Positions 23,921-36,400 of a stretch of 64,000 nt of DNA are shown here, in pieces. Source of the stretch: Phoronis australis (lineage: Eukaryota; Phoronida; Phoronidae). Under the pieces are notes generated by a model. It did not search any database and was not told the origin of the DNA. It worked only from the letters and a program-made list of their open reading frames with translations. The translations under genes were made by a program, and so were the position numbers. Location: the NCBI GenBank assembly GCA_002633005.1, contig NMRA01000549.1, positions 121,123 to 185,122 on the forward strand, read 5' to 3'. Positions within the stretch are counted from its first letter, which is position 1, and every line of letters begins with the position of its first letter.

Positions 23921-26715
23921 AACACTGTTTGTATTGGATATCAACAGAAAGCTGGAGATTTCCTGCTTGTGTCATTCAGTCATTGATCAGAATGTTTTGA
24001 GCATGAGTTTATGAATATTACCAAAAATCATGTAGCAGTTGCTGTATGTTGCTTTGCTAACCAAACTTTTATGACATATCTTCTGACACAGAATTCACAA
24101 AGCAAAGTAGCCCCCCCCCCCCCCCGACAATGATCAGGGGCTGTAAAGGCTGGAGCTGCGGCCCGTGGCCTGTATTTTAACAACTAAACCTAATTTATGA
24201 GTAAAATGTGTGCTTTAAATAGAAATTGTCTCTTCTAAGATGGAAACAACCGAACCATGATTCATAACACGAGGCTGTCTGTTTTGAACGCCCATTTTTC
24301 ATCATTCGAAGGTTAGTGGTTGATGCTGACTTCGATCAGAAGTAACATCCAGACATATATCTCTTCCTTGGATTCAGATAAATCATTTTTTACAGTTCGC
24401 GGTAAATGGTGTTTTTCAATCGCCTGAACTGCCCTTGAGCGATGTTGGCGGGCGTGTTCGTCAAAGTTCCCGCGTTCGTCAAGCGTATCTGGTTGACCCA
24501 TTTTCTTGGTCTGAGTCAATAATATTTTTATGGAATTCCTTACAAAGATGGAGGATCCTTGAAAACCTGAATTTTCCACACATTGCGTTCGTATCCCTTG
24601 TTACTGGTTAGTGGTTCACGTGAATCCCCTAGAATTCTCCAGGCGGCCATGTTGCTTGGAGATTGAAACTAACGCTTCTTGACGTGCGCCTGGTGTGAAA
24701 CTATAATGACTTGCGAGTTATTCTAAACCATAGAATTCAAATCCATTTAAGAACAGTTAGTGGCCGAAGTAAAATTTTGATTTAAATAAAGGGTGAGGTT
24801 ATTGCTCCGTAATTTAATCTGATTTGGCCCGCATCTATACATGTAGTTGTGATGCACTAATTAGTTGAAACAATTTTAACATGTGTTCATCACCATGTGT
24901 TCCCGTTAAATTGTCTTAGAGTGTCAAGTCTGTTAGTCTGAGCTATCCAGAGTTCCAAATATGTAAATAACATTAATTAGGTGAAAACATTCCTAGGTTT
25001 GTGGCAACAACCCCATCTAAACTCACGGAATCTAATGGCTAATTTATTTGACCCAGCCACATGTTAATATTGGCGAATAGTAGTATAGCCGTGTCGTGAC
25101 TACACTAGTGAGGACTAGCTGATTCCAATGGGTCTTCTGACTCGTGATTCGCTGTAACTTAGCAACGAAGGTTGGTCCTCCAAAAAGGGCTCGGTGTAGT
25201 CACCTTAACAATATCAATATAACTTGTTACTTTTTGACGACCCACTAACTTTTACCTCGCTTATGCCGCTCGGTAACTATTGGCAACATATCCATAATGT
25301 CTCTCTCCGCTGGTGTTAGTTCGCAACAAACCGTTATCTTACATACTGTAGGCCTACAACTGTCTTGGTATTGAGCCTCTTAAGAAACGGTTAGGCTCCA
25401 AATTTACAATTTTACAAAATAATAACAAAATGCAAACAAACACACTTTCTTTAATGTATTTTCCACAGCTTTTGGAGATGCAAGAATAGAAGGCTATCAT
25501 GCTACTCAAGTTTCCAAATACGGAAGCCAATACAGTGGCGACCTGAATGTCGACACGAGTTAGTCCACGGCTTCTTCCACCATATTGAATATATAATTAG
25601 ACATGCTAAGCAAACTAATCCACGTGCGTTTCCACGTAAGTGGACGGGAGAGCAAAGCCTGGTGAAACCAGTATTTTTCGCAAGATGTCCGCTAGATTTT
25701 CAAAAGGTTACATTCAGTACTTAAACACTTTGGTGGCGCTACGAAACATGATTTTTGTGCATTGTTGACTAGGACGCAATGTTTCAATTTTAAAATGTCG
25801 ATGATATTCGTAAAAATACGGTAATGTTGGCCACGTTTTCACGAAGTCCAACCCAGGGTCACATTGATACTGTTAGTTACAAATCTATAAATTATTGCAA
25901 CTAAAGCCTTAAAGTAATCTGTTCTCTAAAATCAATAAAAATGTTCATATGTTTTATAAATTAGCCGGTGTCGTGACACAACGACTCCTTTGCGGCTTTG
26001 CGCCAAATTGTTTGCCCTTGAGTCCTTAAAATTTGAATTTTATTATTGAGTACATCGGATTTTTAACTCCTCCAAGGGTGGAAATCAATAGTTTTAGCAA
26101 AGTTTGAATTTTAGTTGTGTTCATTTACCTCTGCCATTTCATAACGAACGGTGGCGAGGTTTGGTTGGGCATTTTGAATTTTGTATTGAGTGTGAAGGCT
26201 ACAAATGGCATTTACTTGATTTTTTAGTCTCTTCTGATTGAAAGAATCCCATCTGTTGACCCTTGGGCAAGTCGTGGCCTTCATTAAGTTTCTTAAACTT
26301 TTTATAGAAGCGCGCCGTTATTTGAACGTTAGCAGGAAGTGGAGGTAGCCTTGAGACACTCGGGATTTATAACAAATTTGGCCACTACATACTTTTCGCC
26401 TGATTTCTGTGCTCGGGGCCATTTTGGTAGTCTGAATGAGCTCTTTCAGTTTATAGTTATCGCATGTGGACGACGGCTTTGGGGTGAAAACTGCCGCTTT
26501 GGTGTATTTTAGGCCGTTTTTAGGTATCCCGCTGCACCTGTGGTCGCAAAAATGGAAAATTATTTGGAATCATTTTTATTGAACTAAAATGTTTCTGTAT
26601 TCTTTGGCCCTGAATACTCTTCATGTTTTCAGAGAAGTGGTGCTGCGTGAACCGGACTTATTAAGCCCAAAACCAGCACTGTTGATTGCTACCTAATACA
26701 ATTCCAACCGTGGAC
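23921..26715. other. Intergenic, with a C homopolymer
   Basis: Contains a run of about 16 C at 24110-24125, otherwise AT-rich. An 88-codon minus frame (24313-24579) has no recognisable domain. No gene assigned. Confidence 0.45.
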
Positions 26716-26772
26716 CATGGGCGGTGCAGCACTGAGAAAAGCCACCAACCGCCTGATGGTGTGCCGCCCATG
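26716..26772 (-). mobile_element. Hairpin micro-element (57 bp), copy C
   Basis: CATGGGCGGTGCAGCACTGA at the left and TGGTGTGCCGCCCATG at the right. It is the reverse orientation of copies A (52312) and B (61324), with a shorter, diverged centre. The flanking 5-mers are TGGAC and TAGAC, a target duplication with one change. Confidence 0.7.
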
Positions 26773-28508
26773 TAGACTCGTGTGTTTTATGCTCAGTGCT
26801 TCCGCATTCAGTTAGAGTTAGTCCGGACAAGTTTGCGGTAGGAACTCATGATATTTTAGATCACTGTGATAACCCACCGTACCATATTGTCACCTTCCTC
26901 ACTAACATTCCATCGTCCGATCTACTCTTAGGACCGGACCGTCCAATCCAATAAAAACTGTTGAGGATTTGTGCAAGACATCTTCACAATATTTTACCGG
27001 CTAGGCCGCCTACTGCATCAATATTGACATCAATTATCAAAAGGACGGCTAATAAATAGTTTGTCAGCATGAAAAAGTCACGTCTGTCAGTTATGGCGAC
27101 ATGAAGTGAGCGACAGTGGTTATCTAGTCCACTGAGGAACTGTCAATCATACATGGGCTTCATGGAGATTTTCAACATTTTCTTATTACTTTTACTTTTA
27201 CTTTGGTAATCAACACAATCGTCTTAAGATAAACATTACATAACTATGATCGTATTACAAACATACACAGAAAACGATCCTTCCTATAACGTGCTAACAG
27301 CACAATATCTACAGAGTGTGAATTGCCCTTATTTACAATCTGATCCATAAGTCGGAAGAATTAATTAATTTGTGTACATAATTAGATCAACCTATGCCTA
27401 CAAAAAGTAGGACGTTTACGAATTTTATCAAATTAATAAAACGTATGGTATTTTCGTTGCACATTAGTAGTTGTTGATTTGAAATAAAGGCATGTATTTG
27501 GCTATATACCAACTTATCCATCCATACATTCATATGTCTATCAGTCAGAATATCCGCTTATTTTCTACCCATCGTTGACGACTCCGATCCGAGTATTTTC
27601 CAGCAAAAATATTTTGTTACTTAAGCCAAGTGTTATACTATCACGCGTTACGGTAGGACGAGTGAAGGAATAAATATATTGAAATCTTGCTTACTTGCAC
27701 AAAGTTGTCAGACGAAGTTGCTGGCATGGAGAGAGTGGCCATCTATTAATTGCTTCGATAAAACAATGGCAGAGGGCGCTCATAATTGCCGCGTTTACAC
27801 AATCCGCGTTTAGTTCGCAAGAAGTGTTCAGAAGGTTCCAGTCACCCTGTTGCAAACTTAGAGATCGAGTAGAACGAGACCGCAGTCGATAAACCAGCTC
27901 CAGTGTCCCTTTTGTTCACACCGTGTCATATATTTCAGCACAGTCCTTGATCGTTTTTAATACTAGCATTTTGGCAGCGTTCCAGCTGTTTTTCCGACAC
28001 TCGTTGCGTTTACTCCAATTTATGGTAAAGAGGTCCTAATTGAATTGATAAGATAGTCTATTTCTTCAAATTTTCACAATTATGAAGTCAAGCACTCTTA
28101 CAGTAGATGTTACATTGGCAAATGTCTAAGCACAACTCGATACGCCTTTCCAAACTGAAAAACACGAGCTGCTCAATGGAATACATCCGTCAAGCGCGAA
28201 ATTGACACACTTCCGAAAAAATGCTGATAAGCGGCCTTGAACAATTTTAATCGCAGCACAGGCTTCAGCGTGTGTTCGCAAAAGAGAGGCAAATTTAGTT
28301 ATAAAGTTTCGGGTATCTGGTTCAAGTAGAAAAAATATTAGCAAAAATGTGAGCCTGATTCGAGAGAATCACCCAGAATAATTTGCACTGATAATTCAGA
28401 CGCAAAATTTATATCGTCACCTTTTACTTTCCGAGAAATTTGAAAGTTTTTATGGAATAGAAGCAACAAAGAGAACATTTCAGGCCACAAGTAAATACCG
28501 CATCCACT
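26773..28508. other. Intergenic; no gene seen
   Basis: Short frames only, with no recognisable protein, RNA gene or repeat. Confidence 0.45.
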
Positions 28509-29375
28509 TTAAAGTGGGATTTCCTCCTTATCCTAGACATAAACAGATTACAAATAAAACTGCTTCCGAATTGTCCTCGTCATGAAAGGAATTGGTCTCC
28601 TAACATTAACGTGAATTGGGAGACCACACATGTAATTGTTATTTCTGACATGACCTGGAATGTGTTACGACACGACTGGTTAATAACACCGAGTACGTAA
28701 TTTTTTTTGATATTTCACGGGCGAATCACAAAGTAGTGCAAACTAGAAATCCATACACCTTACAGTTTATCGTCTGCAAGACACCTAATACCAACAACCA
28801 AACAATGCCGGATTCCGTGAAGATGATAAGGTTATGATTGACAAATCGAGTGTCGCAACTGTGCGTAATCCCAGTTGGAAGGACATGTAAACAAATTCTT
28901 AAACGGACCCATCTTCGGCGGCGAATTCCATAGCCACGTTCATTCAAACAGAGGCGAACACCAACTCAAGAAACTACGTGGTGAGACGGTCTACCTGTGG
29001 TGTTTCAAGGTCAATTCAGTGCTCACACGCGGGGAAGACCTGCTGACTGTTATTTATTAACATTTGTGAAGTTTTAAAATTACATCTTAATGAGTATTTA
29101 TTAGATTCTAACTTGAACATTTGTTACAAAAGCTAAATGCTATTTACAATTGTTAAGTTTAAAAAAAAAGTTACTGAGGTTACTTTACTTTGCGCAAGCG
29201 TGTTTTTAGAAAAGCTCCGTCATGCGGTTGAAAGTTTTAGACACGTCGAGTTTTTCGGTGAAAAGATTGTTTTTAAGGTTCATGTGAGAAAACGAATCCA
29301 AGCCGCGGGATTTTGACGAAATTTCCAAGAGGTTTTGCCCATGTCATAAATCTGAGACTCGTGTAGGATTCTCTA
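28509..29375 (+). repeat. Dispersed repeat F4, copy 1
   Basis: From about 28647 to 29375 this matches, in opposite orientation, 50852-51646 at the other end of the window. Shared landmarks include CGACACGACTGGTTAATAAC, GACAAATCG, CGGACCCRTCTTCGGCGG, CGTTCATTCAAACAGAG, GTCAATTCAGTGCTCAC and TTTTGCCCATGTCAT. Upstream at 28509 is a terminus-like TTAAAGTGGGATTTCC that resembles F1 ends, so the whole may be a larger TTAA-type element. Short frames within it differ between copies by frameshift and stop, so it is not coding now. Confidence 0.8.
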
Positions 29376-32300
29376 TATAGCGGCTCGTTTTAGAGCTGTT
29401 GGACAACTCTAGTCAGTATCGGTGGCCTTTGATACTTTTTATATGTCGATGTTTCCTGATTGCCCTGCATGAGGTCGGAAATCGTTTGGTATGTAGGAAA
29501 ACTTTGAGCCAAGTTTTGTGTGCTTGGATAGCTTGATTGGGGATTCGCTGTTAACGTTATCGATTTTGCGGCCGAAAACGCATTTTGGAATTATTGTTGT
29601 TTGGGATACACTTAAATTTAACCAAAACTCTGCCAGATATTGGTGATTTTTACAAGTTAAATAAAAATTCTCTGCTGTTTGTGATTTTGATGGGCAGCAG
29701 AGTGTTGGATTGTCATCGCGGGGGTTCCAGGTTCGATTATAATGGGGTGAGACTCGTCTCGGAAAATCATTTTTATCGCCGTTAATGTCCCTTTGAAGAC
29801 GAAATGCCTCTCTATAGAAAATCGAGTATTTGCAATAGACATACATGTACCTATTATTAGTTCAACATCAAAAACAGATAAGCTATCACTAAAACTCATT
29901 GGACACATTGCTATTTGACGGTCGTTTGCAAGATAAGTAATATTCAGAGGCTCGTATCAAAACAGTTTTGTTGAACGTATTTCAGTTGAGCTTCAAATGC
30001 TCACATTGCTAAGTGCCTAGAGAACATACAATGAGGTTTTGACGCAGTTAATGCCAAAGATAATTTAAAAAATTATTATATCTAATATTCATTAAAAGGC
30101 TTTCAAACCAATGAATTTTATGCACCGACAAAAAGGCTACGAGTTTCAAGGCATTAAGTAGGCAACTTGAATTGGGTTTTAATCAAATCCCCAAACATCG
30201 ATTTGTGCACGAGTCGTGCTCCACCTTTCATCTTACATATCTACTGATGTCTATATCCATATCTATATCTATAATATATATAGAATATTGAATTAACGGG
30301 AAATGCCGCCATTCACGTTTTTTACAATAATCAATTATGTCCAACAATGACACGTTGACGAAATGCACTTGGATGGTTTTATCGGTCTCCGCCATAACAC
30401 TCGACAAAGCATATCACAGTGATGGTAATCGAAACATTTGATGGAGTTAGTTTGCATTTTGATGAATGAGTCAAGTGACCAATTTCACGTTTCATAAAAG
30501 GGCATTTGTCGGAATTCTGAAAAGAGAGATCTGGCACGGCGTATCTTCAAGAAGCAGTTTTTAAGATTTTTATGTTTCAAGCATCTTTATTTGAATATTC
30601 AATTTAATAACTAAACCGCAAGATTTTGAATCTTGGCCAGCATGGCTGCGTTAATTCAAGGTGTAAAAATACTCGGATCCTTTGACTGTTAAGACAACAT
30701 GACGTCCCCCGTTGCATAACTCGCAAAGGCGACTTGCAAACTACCACGCAAGACAAGAGCACACTTTTGTACCCATGTAGATACAAGGTCTATCAACGTC
30801 TGCCGCAGCGAACAAGTCGTAACCAATAGCGCTACACAAACAAACCATAACCAATGACGATACAAAAATCAAGAAGCCATTTAGACACACTAATATGCCC
30901 TCACGCGCGGTTCGGACGTATGTCCATCAGACTATGAAAACGCTATGTCGAACGTGCACCAAATGGACATACACGTGGACACTACAACAAAGTCCTCCTC
31001 ACTGAGTCCATAGATATGTTTTACGATACATGTAGACTCGTATGTGCCATGTCTTAAAAGCCGTTTGCCCATCCAAACAGCAACAAAAATCGCCTTACAT
31101 TAGGAATTCGCATACCCACGTTTTTCAAGCGAAGCACACCACGAGCCATTTCAACACGGTATGTAAAGACCCAGTACCGAATAGCCGACTGTGCTATCAA
31201 AAAACGATGTAATAATACAGCCACTGTTGTTTACAATTCCATGAGGACTCCTCAGGTGAAAACAAAAGTGACAGAGAGCTGATGGATCTTCCGAGAGTAA
31301 AAAGTTAATGACATGGAAAGTTACAGTTCATGAGACTAGATCAGCAAGGCATCTTGAAGTGTGTGTGGACAGTCATTTATTTTCTAGTTACCGTAACTCT
31401 CATGAGCCAGCTCATTAGATACATAAACAATTCAAATGTTGATTCAAAATCCCGGCTGCAATTTGTGCATTGGTCACAAATTTATCTTACGTTAGTACGT
31501 ATTGCTGAGCGTGCCGAAGCCATACAAGTGTTGCTGATAAGATCAAATGCCTGTTGGGATGCTCTCAGCATTTCGGGCAACCTTCCTTGGTCACTAGTGC
31601 GCTATTCGCAAGAATAACTCATTCCAATGTTCTCTCAAATAGTTCCGGGCAAATGCAAGACCGTTAAGCAAGTGAGGTATTAGCTCTTGAAAGTGCGGTG
31701 CTTCAATACACATGTACATGTACATAACGTAGTTAAAAGATTCAATAACGTTTTGAGGATAACCACCATATTGGGCTACTCAGTACAACAAGAACAACCC
31801 AAACAAAGACAATCAAAACACCGACAGTCAAAAACCTCAATGAAGTAGCCCCAGAACGTGTACCGCTCGTTACACATAATCGTTGCTTAGGAAGTTCAGA
31901 AACATTCCCAAACAGATAAACAAATTAAAGAAAGTTCTGACCGCCGACCGATGGCTTGCCGGAAAGGTCGACTCAAAAACGTTATTCTCTGACTTGTAAA
32001 AAACAGCAACAGCGGCATTACACATTTGTTGTTCGTCGGAGCACCGAATGGAAGCTACAGGCCTCAACAGTTGTTTTGGTATGTCTAAAATTTGGCAAGC
32101 AACGAGTGCTTTGTACCGAAGCCGCGATTTATAACAGGTAACAATAAAATTGCACAACGTAAACCTGAGTTTTATCGTTCACAAACAAAAACGATTATTG
32201 ACAACCACGATTTTTTCAGGACAACACTTAATGACAATTATCTACTTTGCCAACCTCTTTACAACATCTGCTGTTATATACCAATACGTGTAAACTCGGA

Positions 32301-32823
32301 CAATAAACCGAGGTATAAACTATCATGAGAGTATCTGAAGACAAAACTCTATCCCCCGTTTCCTCAAGTAATGATAGTTTAAAATACACGTTGAAGGAAA
32401 CATGTGTGAACACGTCTTTAACAACGAGTCTATTGAAAAACGATTCGTAAAACCACCAGGCTGCTCCAAACACGGCAATTATCTAGTATACTGTGCGTTT
32501 AATTGGATCTGCGTCAACGACTTGTTGAGATCTCTTATTCCCTGAGGTTTCAGGAAACGACCTAAGAGAAAATCAAGTAGAAAATAACAGCTAAGATTCC
32601 ACGCTATTCGACTTTTGAATAAATTAGTCAGAAAGCATGAAATAGCTTTTAGTTGGCGTCAAGTTATTACTGTCGCCTTCAACGACAATACGGTGCAATA
32701 ACAGTTTAACACTGATCCAATGGTAATTTAACTTTAAAATTACCGTTGATAAATCTATACACGCAAGTTTGTAACAGGCAAAGCTAAAACAGCAAGCAGA
32801 CCTGATTGGGTGACACAAACACA
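29376..32823. other. Intergenic, with a possible tRNA-derived SINE relic near 29690
   Basis: At 29690-29735 the order GCAGAGTGTTGGATTGTCAT, GGGGGTTCCAGGTTCGATT resembles the D-arm to T-arm part of a tRNA, with a B-box-like GGTTCGATT. The 5' acceptor half is missing and the T stem does not pair well, so this is at most a SINE head. A 135-codon minus frame (29439-29846) crosses it. AT-rich low-complexity sequence lies at 30245-30285. Confidence 0.35.
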
Positions 32824-33446
32824 AGTTATAAACCCAGCTTCCGTCACAAAAATAACGTTTTAGACCTCTTGCGGTTACGAAACAGGTCTCAAAATTTGTC
32901 TTAAGTGATTCCTCGACTTGGAAGGAACTGACAGTCCGTTATTACTTGTTACCACGCATGGTCTAAAAGTTGCATTTCGCCCTGTTTAGCTACCTTAAAT
33001 GAAAATAGGATCCGGTATTTCGCTCTCATAACATCAGTCACATAATATCCATTGCGATGATAGGACTCACAACGCGTACACGCGCTTTTTTCGAATTCGC
33101 AATTTCATGGCTGACCAACCTCTATAAATTCTTAAACGTTCTCTTTAATCGCTGGTGGTTTCGTTGTAGTTCTTGTAGAAAACGGAAATAAAATCCTATA
33201 TCGGTAAGAGAAATTATGAGACCGATTTTCCTGAGAATAAAAATCCTAATTCGTTTTTGAGCCAGCTAAGCAGTTAGAGCGAAATGCAGCCGGCTTTAAA
33301 CAATAACAGAATCAGAATTGTAATGTTTTCCAAACATAGAAACTGCTTTATTTCGGAGTTAGGAGCAAGCAAAGATCACTTTGATGTATTTGTAAGTAGT
33401 CTAAATCAAACGTTATTATGGGAGAGCGGTTTTGTACCCGCTTTAA
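32824..33446. mobile_element. Family F2 element, copy c, split by an F1 insertion
   Basis: The left end TTATAAACCC...GTTTTAGACC and the right end TAGTCTAAATCAAACG...CCCGCTTTAA are F2 termini in inverse orientation. The 332-bp F1 copy at 32966-33297 sits inside, so this copy is older than that insertion. Without it the element is about 290 bp. Confidence 0.65.
32966..33297. mobile_element. Family F1 element, copy c, nested in F2
   Basis: 332 bp, exactly the length of copy a. Starts AAAGTTGCATTTCGCCCTG and ends GCGAAATGCAGCCGGCTTT. Flanked by TAA on both sides if the end is taken one base inside. Interior blocks match copy a in reverse. Confidence 0.75.
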
Positions 33447-36400
33447 ATGAAACAACATTGGTGTAGCCTTAGCCTGTCAGCATCCACATGTGCAGGTGTG
33501 CACTAGACAGGCCCAAATAAACACAATACGACATTTTAGGTGTGTGTCTGTTACATCGAACTTTTAATCGCTAAGCGCCCACGAAACACCTACCCGCCAG
33601 TAATACCATCGACGGCGGTGGGCACCCTATCAAAGGTTTGCCTCGTACAACACCTGGCAGAAAGCGCGCTTACAGCTGGACCCTAGGTAACAGCGTAACA
33701 TCGTGCAAAAGGAACTTTTCTAGTAGCAACTATCTTCCGCTTTCAATTAGTTTCGTCACACCATTCATTGATCAGCCATGTAAAGTACACATGTGTAGCC
33801 AACTGAACGCTACATCTCAAACCATATCGATGAACGTTAATTTGATATCCTTTTTCTAATTAGTTCTCACCTCTCGACACACCTGCGATATGAAACGGAA
33901 CAAGATTCCACTCGTGCCAAACAATCACTAGTCCTCCTGCCTATGGACCGCAAAGCAGGCTGATAGCAAAATAAATGATGGCATGCACGCAGTTTACACA
34001 CGCACTGTTTGGCTTCTGTTGCGTTGAGATTCGGAAACAAAATAAACTCAGTACACATCTTTCTGAAACAATTGCAAAATACAGGGAGAGTATAAAGCGC
34101 TGAAGGTTTAATTTGTGGTCTAACAGAAAGCACAGGGTGGTACAGATTTGTGTTTGGCTCATTGTCCCCCCGTAAACGCAACTATTCCAGACATATGTAA
34201 TACACTTCGAAACCAAAAAATCGATGTTATAAATGTGGTATTGTGAACATAACATAGCAGGAGCCCTTGAACAGCCTTCACGATAACATTAAAGGTTAAA
34301 CGTGTACGAAATAATGTTCAGACGTCCTTTATATTACAAACTCAGTCGTTTTTGTATGGGGACACAATTGATTTAGGCCTGGATAGGATACTTGTGAGGT
34401 CAATGACAAAAGCTGCAAAATTCACAACGTTTCGTGATTTTATCAGAAGTCCCAGAATCCCAATTCCCAGGTACCGGGTGTAGAATTAATTGAAACCGAG
34501 GCGCTGGCATGAGCTTTTTACTATGTAGAGGAAAATGGCCGAACGTGGCGACGGTGGAGGTAATCAAAGCCAACATAAAAATGTCAAGAAAGTTACTATT
34601 CTGAGTGTATGTGAGAGAACAGGCGAACAGTTGAAAAACATTTGACGAGTAACGGCTCTAGAATAAGGATAAATTTGGGAACAAAATAGAGCGCCGGCCT
34701 GTTGTGCGAGATGAATTGAACACTTACAGTTAGTAAGCCTCGGGTCTTGTTAGACGGCCAGGTGCGTTTTCATTCTTCTTTCTCCTTCCAGAAATAGCTC
34801 CAGGTTCATGGTTACTTTTGATTGATTTTAAGCGTAAAACCTAGAATAACTTTCTAAAAACTTATAATATTTTCAGAGTTTGACTAATTAACCAATTGAT
34901 TTCCTCACCGAGCCTGTATGTCAAAAAATCGAATGATCACGACCAAGTGCAAATTCGCTTTCCCGGTAACGTGCTAATATACATGTAACTGGTAACCTTC
35001 CCAGGTTTTTGGGTGGCGGTGACTCTTACCAGAGTACTGTGGTTTGGGTACCATGCCTGAACTCTAAGATTACACACGGTGCGTAAAGGTTTTTATGCTG
35101 GAGCAGGTCCATGGCAACAGAAAAGGAAATTCAAGTAAAAGAATTCGAAATATTTCTGATGAAAAACTCCGAACAATTGTTGCAGTGTTGTCTGAGATAA
35201 TATCTTTTCATATACGGTTGTACTGCTTCCGTGTAGTTGTTGGAACCGAGTTTGTCGAATGATGCGGTATATTTAGCCAAATATCTTGAAAACCATAGAT
35301 TTTAACTCAGTAAAAGTATACAGTTTCAGGCTGAAAGTGGAAAGCCTGAAGAATTTCATGTTTGACTTTGTATCATTCAATCTGTCATTAATTGGGTCAC
35401 GTGACCATTTTATTGAAATTCGGCAAAAGCGAAAAGTGCACCCATGACAAAACAACGGTATCAATGACATGGTCAAATTATTTTTTAAAATTATGACTTA
35501 GTTTTCGTTTTACGCAGTCGTCGACTTTTGTTTTTCTCATAAAAATCATAAACTTACGATAGTCCCTCATCCAAAAGTTGAATATTTTAAAAACAAATCC
35601 TGATAGGGTTCTGAAAAATAGTGCATAAAGCATGGTATCTGAAAAATCCATGTAAATTTGATCCCTCATTTACGAAGTTTGTCAACTGTGGACTTTTTAG
35701 GGTCTTACGTAACGTTATTTTTTACTTGGAAACTAATCACACTCTTTGATCCAGATACGAACACTCCCAAAGTCAAGTGTCTTGCATTCTCTAACAATAA
35801 TTGCGAATCATTTTTTCGGGTCTCCGAAAAAACTAGAAACAATTGCCAATCAAATGCTAATGACTTGAATTTGAACTCTATTTTACACATGTGTATACTA
35901 GCGTTCATTCATGTTTTTCGATAACAGACTGTTTGTTATCCAGGTTGCGGTGTTGAACAATTTTAAAACTAATGCGAAGAACAGGGAGACTTCCAGTGAC
36001 TGAGTCAACACAGAAAAGACGAATGAATGAAGGCATACAAGAGTAATGACATCACAGGCGATGATGGAAGCGTGGAATACTCTGTGGTCATTATTGCCGG
36101 AGAATGGGGACGTGACTATGAAAACCAACAATAAAATATTTCATATTGGATCGGTAAGGAAGTGTAGCAATAGCTGACTTTCGAAATAGCCGCGCCATAT
36201 CGAAACTCTTTTACCCGCCAGGTGCCGATCAGGTCTTTGGTGCCACCAACAGATCCCATGTAATGTGGACGGGAGGTTGGAGGTTTCAACCTACTGGTAC
36301 AAACAGCGTTTTAACACCTTTCCTGATATTATAATACCGGTAAATTTCCACTGCTGTTCGGTGGAATACTTTTAAGTCTCACAGAAAAAGGCAAACATTT

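Noticed and set aside
29690-29735. Functional tRNA gene
   Set aside because: The acceptor half is missing and the T stem does not pair.
34534-34644. ATG with a good start context followed by a 36-codon frame and a possible GGTAAT donor
   Set aside because: Too short, no partner exon or recognisable peptide; may be chance.
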